Below are positions 15,637-22,818 of a stretch of 31,975 nt of DNA, piece after piece. The stretch comes from a bacterium. GTDB taxonomy: Bacteria > Patescibacteriota > Minisyncoccia > Moranbacterales > UBA2206. The DNA lies in the NCBI GenBank assembly GCA_021789395.1, contig JAJYJP010000003.1, positions 1-31,975 of the forward strand, in the 5' to 3' direction. Both the position numbers and the translations under genes were made by a program. The stretch's first letter is position 1. Each line of letters opens with the position of its first letter. The notes below the pieces were generated by a model that worked only from the letters and a program-made list of their open reading frames with translations, ran no database searches and was not told where the DNA came from.

Positions 15637-16923
15637 ATGACGCCAGAAAAAACTTCAAAAAGTCCGAAAATCTTCGTCCTGGATACAAATGTTCTACTGC
15701 ACGATCCCGACGCTCTCAACAGTTTCGGAAACAATGAAGTGGTGATTCCTTTGACAGTTATCAGGGAGCTCAACAAAAAGAGAAAAGGCACTGACGAGAT
15801 AGCGTTTTCAGCCCGGGAAGCCTTTAGAAAAATCCGCGAGCTGAGGAGAACCGGAAAGATATCAGAAGGCGTAAAACTTCCGGGCGGCGGCATTCTTAAA
15901 ACGGTCGCCACCACCAAGGTTTACAAAGGACTCAAGGAAAAGGAAAATGATGACCTGATCATCTCAAGCGCTCTGAAAATCAAGGAGGACAACAAGGGTC
16001 GCGAGGTAATTTTGGTAACTAAAGATGAGGCGGCATCTATCAAGGCGGAAACAGTCGGGCTACAAGTCCAGGACTACGAAAAAGACAAGACTTCCGAATT
16101 TCAGAAATACGGGAGGGTTCTGACGGAGGGCGATAATGAAAACGGAATCCTTTCTACCCGCTACATACTGAAAGGTGAACACCTCGTAAGGCTTTTTGAC
16201 AAGGACCACGCGCAGCAAATCAAGGAAAAAGAAGCCCTCTTTTTTGGCAGCATAAACCCGAGAAATATTGAGCAGAAATGCGCCATGGACGCCCTGACCA
16301 ATCCAGATGTGGAGGTTGTAGCGCTAACTGGCAATGCGGGAAGCGGAAAAACATTGCTGGCTTTAGCCGCCGCCCTGCAGCAAACTACCAAAAGAGATCC
16401 TCTGTTCCAGCAGGTTCTTGTTGCCAGGCCGGTTGTTCCAATGGGAGGCAGGGACAATGACCTTGGTTTTCTTCCGGGCGACATCAATGAAAAGCTCAAG
16501 CCCTGGATGCAGCCGATTTTCGATAATCTGGAAGTGCTGATTAAAACTCCCAAAGAGTCGAAAGACCGGATGGCTTCCGGCAAATACCGGGGTTATCAAT
16601 ACCTTATTGATGACGAAACCCTGAGGATAAAACCTCTTGCGTATATCAGGGGAAGAAGTCTTCCCAACAGGTATTTCATCATCGATGAGGCCCAGAACCT
16701 TCGCCCGCTGGACGTTAAGACGATCGTAACGCGCTGCGGTGACGGCACAAAGATAGTCTTTACCGGAGACCTTGCTCAGATCGACACGCCTTATCTGGAT
16801 AGGGAGTCGAACGGACTAGCTTATCTCATCAGTCGCTACATTAACGAGCCGGAGTTCTGTTATCTTCATATGGGCAAAAGCGCCAGGTCGCCAATGGCGG
16901 ACAAAGCGGCAAGACTGCTCTAA
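15637..16923 (+). CDS. PIN domain-PhoH ATPase (PhoH-like protein)
   Basis: This 428-residue protein joins an N-terminal PIN nuclease domain (KIFVLDTNVLLHDPDAL, acidic residues also at EL and TKDEA positions, about 1-135) to a C-terminal PhoH P-loop ATPase with Walker A TGNAGSGKT near 232-240 and Walker B YFIIDEAQNL. This is the PhoH2 architecture, known as an ATP-dependent RNA helicase with sequence-specific RNase activity in mycobacteria and also found with toxin-antitoxin pairs. GAGAG-type SD precedes the ATG. It probably takes part in RNA processing or decay. Length is normal for the family, no key residue is missing, and it forms a single transcription unit. Confidence 0.93.
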   Translation: MTPEKTSKSPKIFVLDTNVLLHDPDALNSFGNNEVVIPLTVIRELNKKRKGTDEIAFSAREAFRKIRELRRTGKISEGVKLPGGGILKTVATTKVYKGLKEKENDDLIISSALKIKEDNKGREVILVTKDEAASIKAETVGLQVQDYEKDKTSEFQKYGRVLTEGDNENGILSTRYILKGEHLVRLFDKDHAQQIKEKEALFFGSINPRNIEQKCAMDALTNPDVEVVALTGNAGSGKTLLALAAALQQTTKRDPLFQQVLVARPVVPMGGRDNDLGFLPGDINEKLKPWMQPIFDNLEVLIKTPKESKDRMASGKYRGYQYLIDDETLRIKPLAYIRGRSLPNRYFIIDEAQNLRPLDVKTIVTRCGDGTKIVFTGDLAQIDTPYLDRESNGLAYLISRYINEPEFCYLHMGKSARSPMADKAARLL

Positions 16924-16929
16924 ACAACC

Positions 16930-16956
16930 GGGCTGGGAAGAAGTTTTTCCCAGCCC
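16930..16956 (+). terminator. Terminator after the PhoH gene
   Basis: GGGCTGGGAA (16930-16939) pairs exactly with TTCCCAGCCC (16947-16956), followed by AAATTTTT. Confidence 0.85.
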
Positions 16957-16998
16957 AAATTTTTCCTAAAACTAATATTTCATCAAGGAGGTGCAACA

Positions 16999-17295
16999 AT
17001 GGGCAGCAGATGCGATTCCGGATTTAATGCAGCAGTGCCTCCAACGAGTCCTCCTTTCTGTTGGGTCATTACTGACCGCGAGGAAAAGAATGCAATCGTT
17101 CTTGACGAAGCCCTGGCGATTTTTTCCAAACAGGAAGGGGCGCAAAAATTCATTTCGCGTAATGGTATTCCGAAATGCAGAACAAAGCTGTTGTCTTGGG
17201 ACGTGATCGTAAAGAAATTCAAAGGAACAGCACAAAAAGCTGTTCTGGATTTCACCGGAGACAAGGGATATTACACGGTCTTTCCGCTGACATAG
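16999..17295 (+). CDS. Protein of unknown function, 98 residues
   Basis: An excellent SD (AAGGAGGTG) lies 7 nt before the ATG. The protein is soluble with two N-terminal Cys (MGSRC, FCW) and one at KCRTK, a helical centre (NAIVLDEALAIFSKQEGAQKF) and a C-terminal strand-rich part. No family is recognised. It may ride on PhoH read-through, but a terminator separates them. Its own terminator follows. Confidence 0.65.
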   Translation: MGSRCDSGFNAAVPPTSPPFCWVITDREEKNAIVLDEALAIFSKQEGAQKFISRNGIPKCRTKLLSWDVIVKKFKGTAQKAVLDFTGDKGYYTVFPLT

Positions 17296-17318
17296 GAAGA
17301 AGAATAGGTTTCTGTTTA

Positions 17319-17352
17319 CAAGGGTTACTTAAAAAGTAGCCCTTGCTTTTTT
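17319..17352 (+). terminator. Intrinsic terminator
   Basis: CAAGGG-TACTT (from 17319) pairs with AAGTA-CCCTTG (to 17345), followed by C and a T run. Confidence 0.8.
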
Positions 17353-17365
17353 AATAGATATTTTC

Positions 17366-17595
17366 TTGACTTTTTCTATTTATTTTTGCTAACCTTTGAA
17401 TGGGTATGGCAACCTTACATTATGCGGGGACGCTCGCGATAAAAAGGTCATATGCGATGGGAAGCTGTAGATTTCCACAGCGTGCGAGGATGAGGCGGCG
17501 TTGATAAGGCGCGGAACAAATGTGCCAAGTAGCTAGCCTTAAGTCCTCCCCCAAGCCGGCAAAGTCTTTTTAATCGCAAATGCCATACCCTTTTT
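17366..17595 (+). ncRNA. Structured non-coding RNA candidate with its own promoter
   Basis: The promoter reads TTGACT (17366-17371), 18 nt, then TAACCT with an upstream TGC. The presumed RNA begins at about 17402 with GGGTATGGCA, whose exact complement TGCCATACCC is at 17581-17590, directly followed by five T. Inside are GCTGT/ACAGC (17464-17481 region), GGGGA/TCCCC pairing options and many G-rich bulges. Size (about 190 nt), closed rod shape and isolation from genes recall 6S RNA, but I could not match a 6S consensus, nor SRP RNA, tmRNA or RNase P. No reading frame of use crosses it. Confidence 0.6.
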
Positions 17596-17649
17596 ATTTC
17601 CATTTGCTAAAAAATTTAAAAGATATATCATAAAAGCAACAAGATTGTC

Positions 17650-17677
17650 TTGACAAATCGGAAGAAAAAGGTATAAT
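17650..17677 (+). promoter_or_regulatory. Consensus sigma-70 promoter
   Basis: TTGACA (17650-17655), 16-nt spacer, TATAAT (17672-17677), 28 nt before the next start codon. Confidence 0.85.
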
Positions 17678-17704
17678 CCCAAGTTCTTTTAAAGGGGGTA
17701 AATT

Positions 17705-17926
17705 TTGGATATTTTTGGAGAAGATAGGGTGAAGAGCAGAACCAGATTTCCTGGTTCTTCGACAAGCGGATTAAGAATACCAATTGACGGAGAGGGAGGA
17801 GGCAAAGTTAAATTGAAAGACGAGTTGAATTTCCTGCTTGCAAAGGGCAAGCACCCGGAGATGAACGAGGAATCTTTGGAGGAGGTAGTAGAAGTCCTCG
17901 AGAGATTTCTCGAGGACTTTAGATAA
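17705..17926 (+). CDS. Small acidic protein of unknown function, 73 residues
   Basis: The TTG start at 17705 is chosen because AGGGGGT lies 7 nt upstream; a GTG eight codons later lacks an SD. The N-terminal half is Gly/Ser/Arg-rich and probably disordered. The C-terminal half (LKDELNFLLAKGKHPEMNEESLEEVVEVLERFLEDF) is an acidic helical pair. No family is recognised. The consensus promoter suggests strong expression. Confidence 0.6.
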   Translation: MDIFGEDRVKSRTRFPGSSTSGLRIPIDGEGGGKVKLKDELNFLLAKGKHPEMNEESLEEVVEVLERFLEDFR

Positions 17927-17937
17927 ACAAACAAAGA

Positions 17938-18004
17938 CCACGGATGCGTGTCTGATGATGTTTATTCATCAGCAATGCAAGATCTAACGATACCGTGGTT
18001 TTTT
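17938..18004 (+). terminator. Branched terminator
   Basis: CCACGG (17938-17943) pairs with CCGTGG (17993-17998) and encloses CTGATGA/TCATCAG with a TGTTTAT loop. Seven T follow. The inner hairpin is unusual for a simple terminator and could have a separate role. Confidence 0.7.
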
Positions 18005-18054
18005 TATTGCCAATTTAAAAACTTTACTCTATCTGTATTTTTTGAGAAAGTAAA

Positions 18055-18070
18055 TATAGTGAGCACCACT
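18055..18070. repeat. Dispersed repeat, half-copy 3
   Basis: TATAGTGAGCACCACT is identical to the first 16 nt of copy 1 at 14719; the right half is missing. Confidence 0.6.
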
Positions 18071-18119
18071 CATACATACAGATATCGAATTCGCTGGAAG
18101 TATAATTCTGTCTATTTTC

Positions 18120-18395
18120 TTATTTCAAAAAACCCTGTTCTTTAAGAGATTTGATCTTCGCGCGAAGTTCTCTGTTGTTCGGTTCGATGAGCCTTGTTCC
18201 ATCCGGGAAAAAGATAGTCGGCCTTCTTATTTCTTTGGATCCGACAATGCGGCTAAGTTCCGCATACGTCGCCGGATTCTCGACTGCTTTTGCGATATAG
18301 GGTATGCCTAATTTTTTAAGCGTTTTTGCCGCGGCATGCGTGTCCGGACACCAGAACGCTCCGTACATTAGGATTTTTTTGCGGGATTTTTTCAT
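18120..18395 (-). CDS. Glutaredoxin-like thioredoxin-fold protein
   Basis: The 91-residue product matches the glutaredoxin fold: a first strand KILMYGAFWC, active site WCPDT near residues 15-19, a helix, the cis-Pro segment RRPTIFFPDG, and a C-terminal helix. The usual second Cys of CPxC is Thr, so it is a monothiol form; it would act by glutathione- or mycothiol-type exchange, or as a nucleotide- or metal-linked adaptor. It is a leftward, probably single gene. No clear SD is seen upstream. Confidence 0.8.
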   Translation of the reverse strand: MKKSRKKILMYGAFWCPDTHAAAKTLKKLGIPYIAKAVENPATYAELSRIVGSKEIRRPTIFFPDGTRLIEPNNRELRAKIKSLKEQGFLK

Positions 18396-18474
18396 AATTT
18401 TTTAGAAAAATTTTTAATAAATTATTACAATTTTTAAAAACTTAAAATTCCATCGTTGATTCCAAGGCGATTAA

Positions 18475-18545
18475 TTGGACAAGTGTTTCCAAATCTGCTA
18501 TAATTAAAATAATAAAGACGGGTGAAGCCGCCTTTTGTATTTTTT
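18475..18545 (+). promoter_or_regulatory. Promoter plus hairpin leader, module A
   Basis: TTGGAC (18475-18480), 18 nt, extended -10 TGCTATAAT (-10 at 18499-18504). The transcript would begin just before AAGACGG, which pairs with CCGCCTT (one A-C mismatch) and is followed by a T-rich run. Almost the same 36 nt recur at 20322-20357. A second hairpin, TGGGA/TCCCA, lies near 18628-18648 before the SHOCT gene. Confidence 0.7.
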
Positions 18546-18683
18546 GAAACAAAATTTCATGAGATTGCGTAAGAAAAAATATAATATCCGGTTGTTAAAA
18601 TATTACAAGGCGGGAATTATATAGTATGGGAAGGTGGTCGTCTCCCAAAATTAAAATTAATTTTAAAAATAAAAAACAATTCT

Positions 18684-18956
18684 ATGATGTGGGGTTATTA
18701 TAATAATCCGATGTGGGGTTACAATTCATACGGAGGATATGGCGGCTACGACATTTTCGGAAGCGTCCTTATGTTCATATTTTGGATTTTAATCATCATT
18801 GCCATTGTCATTCTGATCAAGCGGCTGGTGATGGTTCACCGCAGAGGATATCACATTCACGAGCAGACTCCTTTGGATATCATCAAGGAGCGTTATGCGA
18901 AAGGCGAGATAGATAAAGCAGAATTCGAAGCGAAGAAAAAAGATCTAAGTCAATAG
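18684..18956 (+). CDS. SHOCT-domain small membrane protein
   Basis: The protein has 90 residues: an N-terminal Trp/Tyr/Gly-rich tail (MMWGYYNNPMWGY), one transmembrane helix (about 28-52), and a C-terminal SHOCT motif (DIIKERYAKGEIDKAEFE) that is found at the end of many oligomeric membrane and surface proteins. The start has no SD, which is common for this genome. It is transcribed from module A, and a terminator follows. The function is unknown. Confidence 0.85.
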   Translation: MMWGYYNNPMWGYNSYGGYGGYDIFGSVLMFIFWILIIIAIVILIKRLVMVHRRGYHIHEQTPLDIIKERYAKGEIDKAEFEAKKKDLSQ

Positions 18957-18985
18957 TTTTTGGCATTTTGCACATGCAAACAAAC

Positions 18986-19010
18986 AACGCCGCGCTAGGC
19001 GTTTTTTGTT
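18986..19010 (+). terminator. Terminator after the SHOCT gene
   Basis: AACGCC (18986-18991), loop GCGCTA, GGCGTT (18998-19003), then a T-rich run. Confidence 0.8.
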
Positions 19011-19081
19011 TTTTGAAAATGTGGTAAGATATTTATATAATTTTTTTTAACAGTTTTTAAACAGATAAAATTTAAAAAAAT

Positions 19082-20296
19082 ATGGATCTGGAAAAACTAA
19101 AAGAAAACGTGGGGAAAAATAAAAAATTTGTCATCGGGGCAGTGGCAGTAATTGTGATCATAATAATCGCGGTATTGGTCCATGGATCGTCCAAAAAGAC
19201 TATCGATCTCAAATCGGGCGACGACACACCTGGTTTGCCCACCGGCGACGTCAGCCCAATCACGGGAGAGGCTTGTCCCGGATGGGACCAGCGGCCGGTC
19301 GCGGTAATGCAACCGACCGACCCGACGGCTCGTCCGGCCGCCGGACTTTCCCAGGCCGATATGGTTTTTGAAATGCCGATCTTTACCAATTCCAACACCC
19401 GGCTGATGGGCGTCTACGGGTGCAACATTCCTAAAGAGATTGGATCGATGCGAAGCGGTCGGCACGATTACATTCCGTTGGCAGCTAGCCTGGATGCAGT
19501 TTATGTCCACTGGGGCGGCTCGGTTTTTAATCAGAGTCTTTTGAAAAAAAATATTATTAATCAGGTAGACTGTTTAGATTATAGCTGTGCTGGGACGAAT
19601 TGTATGGGGAAATATTGCGACCGCTGGCCGGAAACGGGCGGATTACAATTTGAGGATACCGGTTATACGACCAATACTCAGCTGGCGCAAGCTGAAAAAG
19701 ATCTCGGATTCAGCACGAAAAACACTTTTGTTGGTTATCCGCATCAGCCAGATGCGCCGATGAATCAACGGCCGAATGGCGGAACACTGCATCTGTCCTA
19801 TCCTAGTCCATACGTGGTTAATTTTACTTACGATAAGAATACCAACAGCTATCTGCGCAGTTGGAGTCACACGCCGGATATCGACAAAAATAATGGCCAA
19901 CGTATTGCTCCAAAAAATGTGGTGGTAATGTTTGCCCAAGATGCGCAAATAAAACTGGCTGACGAGCAGACCTACATCAAAGACGGCTTACTGGACCCGT
20001 GGTCGCTGGTGCCGAAAGCCGACCAGGCCGGCATCGATTACGGCGGCTTCGGTCGTTACAATAATTTGCAAATCGGCGATCCATGGTTTGATACGATTGA
20101 TTCCGGAACGGCCTATTTCTATATGAATGGCAAACAATATAAAGGCACTTGGAAAAAAGACAAGAGTAAATTGGATAGCAAACTGACCTTCTACAATTCC
20201 GACGGCAGCGAAGTGAAATTTGTACCCGGCCAGATCTGGGTATCAGTGATGGAGCCGGGACAGAAGATGGATTGGACGCCGGGCGCTAACGCTTAA
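19082..20296 (+). CDS. DUF3048 (YerB-like) membrane-anchored protein
   Basis: This 404-residue protein has a short cytoplasmic start, a transmembrane anchor (about 17-37) and an extracellular DUF3048 domain. Family hallmarks are visible: RPVAVM, ARPAAGLSQADMVFE, a Thr-Arg motif (NTRLMGVY), IGSMRSGRHDYIPLA, and DAVYVHWGG. Four Cys in a SCAGTNCMGKYC cluster may form disulfides. DUF3048 proteins are common in Firmicutes (YerB) and CPR bacteria, and their role is not known; a cell-surface function is likely. No SD is seen. A terminator precedes it and module B follows it. Confidence 0.9.
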   Translation: MDLEKLKENVGKNKKFVIGAVAVIVIIIIAVLVHGSSKKTIDLKSGDDTPGLPTGDVSPITGEACPGWDQRPVAVMQPTDPTARPAAGLSQADMVFEMPIFTNSNTRLMGVYGCNIPKEIGSMRSGRHDYIPLAASLDAVYVHWGGSVFNQSLLKKNIINQVDCLDYSCAGTNCMGKYCDRWPETGGLQFEDTGYTTNTQLAQAEKDLGFSTKNTFVGYPHQPDAPMNQRPNGGTLHLSYPSPYVVNFTYDKNTNSYLRSWSHTPDIDKNNGQRIAPKNVVVMFAQDAQIKLADEQTYIKDGLLDPWSLVPKADQAGIDYGGFGRYNNLQIGDPWFDTIDSGTAYFYMNGKQYKGTWKKDKSKLDSKLTFYNSDGSEVKFVPGQIWVSVMEPGQKMDWTPGANA

Positions 20297-20306
20297 AAAC
20301 AAATGT

Positions 20307-20374
20307 TTGACTCATGGCAAAAAATCTGCTATAATTAAAACAATGAAGACGGGTGAATTCCCGTCTTTCTTTTT
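20307..20374 (+). promoter_or_regulatory. Promoter plus perfect hairpin leader, module B
   Basis: TTGACT (20307-20312), 17 nt, extended -10 TGCTATAAT (-10 at 20330-20335). A perfect terminator-like hairpin follows, AAGACGGG (20346-20353) with CCCGTCTT (20360-20367), and a T tract. It may end the DUF3048 transcript, attenuate the next gene, or release a tiny RNA. A further small hairpin, TTTCGC-CAA-GCGAAA (20406-20420), lies before the next SD. Confidence 0.75.
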
Positions 20375-20442
20375 AAAATAAATAACAAATAAAAATCCTT
20401 CTTTGTTTCGCCAAGCGAAAATGGAGAAGGATAAAAACAAAA

Positions 20443-20826
20443 ATGAACGACGCGCAAATCTTCCAACTTGCCGGAATCCCATTGTTCGTAATGGGATTGG
20501 TTTGGGTTATCAGGCCGCAAAGCCTGAAACAAGTGATCAGAGATATGGCCACTAACAAGGGAGCGCTTCTTTTAGCTGGAATCTCCGCCTTTATTATTGG
20601 CTATCTTATCGTCGCTTTTCATAATGTTTGGAGCGGGGGCAGTGCTGTGATCATCACAATTATCGGTTGGCTCGCGTTATTAAAAGGCTTGTTTATTACT
20701 GTTGCTGCTTCTGCTAACGTAAATCTGTACGGGTTTATGGGTAAAATAAGAAAATTCTTTGTTGTTTTGCCTTGGTTGGTCTTGATTGTCGGAGTCGTTG
20801 CTCTTTATTTCGGATATTTCGCCTGA
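20443..20826 (+). CDS. Four-helix integral membrane protein of unknown function
   Basis: The protein has 127 residues with four hydrophobic segments (about 5-23, 40-60, 66-90, 104-125). The fragment DMATNKGALLLAGISAFIIGYLIVAFHNVW is typical of small conserved membrane proteins in this bacterial group that have no assigned role. GGAGAAGG lies 12 nt upstream of the ATG. A perfect terminator follows. Confidence 0.75.
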   Translation: MNDAQIFQLAGIPLFVMGLVWVIRPQSLKQVIRDMATNKGALLLAGISAFIIGYLIVAFHNVWSGGSAVIITIIGWLALLKGLFITVAASANVNLYGFMGKIRKFFVVLPWLVLIVGVVALYFGYFA

Positions 20827-20856
20827 AGTTTTTGACAAATTCTTGATAAATAATAA

Positions 20857-20884
20857 AAAAACCGCTTTCGATGAAGCGGTTTTT
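20857..20884. terminator. Bidirectional terminator between convergent genes
   Basis: AAAAACCGCTT (20857-20867) pairs exactly with AAGCGGTTTTT (20874-20884). It serves both the membrane-protein gene on the left and the leftward gene stopping at 20926. Confidence 0.9.
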
Positions 20885-20925
20885 GTATCGATTACGGCTA
20901 GAGTCGTAATGGACACAGCAGATAT

Positions 20926-21246
20926 TTACTTGAGTTTTGCAGTGATGGTCAGTTTGGCAATGCCAGAACTGATTTTTTTTATATCACACAGAAGAAGTTC
21001 TTCTTTAGCGGTGATGGAAGAAATTAAGAGATTGCAGAATGATTCTAATCGAGAAACCTCGTCGGTGACTTTGGTCGGGATTAGAGCGACTAGAATCTGG
21101 CTATTGCTTTGAGCCGCTCTTGCGAAAGAAACGCCTTCAGCAAAGACTTTTAAAAAATCTTCATCCATACCGGAGCTATCACTAGACCATGATGTAGCGC
21201 CGATCCAAGGTAAATTTTTTTGCAAAAGAGCCTGTTTAATGTCCAT
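20926..21246 (-). CDS. Protein of unknown function, 106 residues
   Basis: AAAAGGAGG lies about 6 nt before the ATG, one of the best SD sites here. The protein is soluble, begins MDIKQALLQKNLPWIGATSW, has a Ser-rich loop, and carries a helical core (VTDEVSRLESFCNLLISSITAKEELLL). No family is recognised. It is a single gene, divergent from the MFS exporter. Confidence 0.6.
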   Translation of the reverse strand: MDIKQALLQKNLPWIGATSWSSDSSGMDEDFLKVFAEGVSFARAAQSNSQILVALIPTKVTDEVSRLESFCNLLISSITAKEELLLCDIKKISSGIAKLTITAKLK

Positions 21247-21421
21247 ATGCGCCTCCTTTTAAACTAGAAATGTATGAAATTTGTTTTGTGTCATTTAGTA
21301 CAATTTGGCTGAGCGGTTTGTGTAATTATTAAAAAATTTTTTACAGAGCCCTTGCTTATTATTCCAAAAAAGCATACAGTTAGACATATATTTTCTTGGG
21401 AAAATTTTTTTAATTTTTCAA

Positions 21422-22705
21422 ATGATTATGTTCAAAAATTTAAATCAGACTTTTTCATCGCTCAAAGTTAGAAATTATCGGTTGTATTTTATCGGACAGG
21501 CAATTTCATTGATCGGCACATGGATGCAGACGATCGCGCAGGATTGGCTGGTGCTCCAACTGACTCATTCGGGAACGCAACTGGGAATCGTGGCGGCCTT
21601 TCAGTTTTTGCCGGTGCTGATTTTTGGGCCTTTGGGCGGAGTGGTGGCTGATCGTTTTTCAAAGCGCAAACTACTTTATTTTACCCAGTCTGCGGCCGGT
21701 ATTCTGGCTCTTGTCCTGGGAATCCTTGTTTTAAGCGGAACGGTCCGGATCTGGATGGTTTATGTTTTGGCCTTGTCCTTGGGTTTTGTAAATATGATCG
21801 ACAGTCCGGCCCGGCAAACATTCGTGCCAGAGCTGGTTGGGAGAGAACACTTGCCCAATGCGGTGGCGCTCAATTCGACCGAAGTCAATTTGGCGCGTGC
21901 CCTGGGTCCGGTTATCGGCGGCGGCATCATCGCGACGATCGGAATCGGCCTTTGTTTTATCTTCAATGCCGTTTCTTACGTGGCAGTTCTGATTGTTCTT
22001 TTTTTGATTCACGAACAAGAACTGCAGATTACCCCTAAAGCAAGCAAAGCCAAAAACCATCTGCGCGAAGGTTTTGCTTACATAAAATCTTCTCCCATGC
22101 TTAAAAATACTTTAATTATGATGGCAATTATCGGAACGCTTTCTTATGAATTTTCCGTAAGTCTGCCGCTATTGGCGCAGTTTACCTTTCATGGCACCGC
22201 GGCGACTTACGGCTTTTTGGTGGCCGGCACCGGGTTGGGCGCAATTATTGGCGGACTCGTGGCGGCCGGTCGGAAAAAGACGTCGATCCGCATCTTGGTC
22301 GGATCCGCCTTCTTTTTCGGAGTGGCGCTGGGCTTAACTGCTTGGATGCCGAGTGTGGACGCAGCCTTTCTTACATTGGCCTTTGCCGGATTTTTCTCTA
22401 TTAATTTCATCTCGCTCGGCAACACGACTTTGCAACTGGAGAGCGCGCCAGAGATGCGCGGTCGCGTAATGTCGCTTTGGGCCATGGCCTTTCTGGGATC
22501 AACGCCGATCGGAGGACCGATCATCGGGTGGATCGGAGAAAACATCGGCCCGCGCTGGGCCTTAAGTGTCGGCGGTGCTGCAGCGATCCTAGCGGCCGCC
22601 TACGGAGCGATGGCGCTGCTCAAGAAAGAAAGACCGGTGCCGATTCCGGAAGAGGTCAGGATGCAAGAAGAGGAAATGGAAGCCAGCGGTCAGACGAAGA
22701 TTTAA
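21422..22705 (+). CDS. MFS exporter (EntS/MFS_3-like)
   Basis: This 427-residue protein has 12 predicted membrane helices. It starts with the LKVRNYRLYFIGQAISLIGTWMQTIAQDWLVLQLT signature of the MFS_3/EntS exporter group, and has the loop motif GGVVADRFSKRK after helix 2 and NMIDSPARQTFVPELVG before helix 5. Such proteins expel drugs or siderophores by proton exchange; the substrate here is unknown. A second ATG two codons in (21428) could be the true start. A hydrophilic tail ends the protein. It stands alone between a divergent gene and an AT-rich island. Confidence 0.9.
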   Translation: MIMFKNLNQTFSSLKVRNYRLYFIGQAISLIGTWMQTIAQDWLVLQLTHSGTQLGIVAAFQFLPVLIFGPLGGVVADRFSKRKLLYFTQSAAGILALVLGILVLSGTVRIWMVYVLALSLGFVNMIDSPARQTFVPELVGREHLPNAVALNSTEVNLARALGPVIGGGIIATIGIGLCFIFNAVSYVAVLIVLFLIHEQELQITPKASKAKNHLREGFAYIKSSPMLKNTLIMMAIIGTLSYEFSVSLPLLAQFTFHGTAATYGFLVAGTGLGAIIGGLVAAGRKKTSIRILVGSAFFFGVALGLTAWMPSVDAAFLTLAFAGFFSINFISLGNTTLQLESAPEMRGRVMSLWAMAFLGSTPIGGPIIGWIGENIGPRWALSVGGAAAILAAAYGAMALLKKERPVPIPEEVRMQEEEMEASGQTKI

Positions 22706-22737
22706 AGAATCGTTTGCTTTTATAAATTCACAAAAAC

Positions 22738-22766
22738 TTGAAAAAAGTGATGGTTTTTTGTATGCT
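22738..22766 (+). promoter_or_regulatory. Promoter of the AT-rich four-gene operon
   Basis: TTGAAA (22738-22743), 17-nt spacer, TATGCT (22761-22766), about 50 nt before the first ATG. Confidence 0.55.
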
Positions 22767-22818
22767 TGAGGTGCAGGTTGCAAGAATATTTTTTGTATTA
22801 TATTTTTAACGAAAGATT

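Noticed and set aside
17402..17590. Cobalamin riboswitch, SRP RNA, tmRNA or RNase P RNA at this structured locus
   Set aside because: The diagnostic motifs (B12 box, GGAA-tetraloop SRP helix, tRNA-like end, P4 elements) were not found; only a loose 6S-like shape remains.
14719..18070. CRISPR array
   Set aside because: Only two full copies and one half-copy of the repeat exist, with irregular kilobase spacing and no cas genes.
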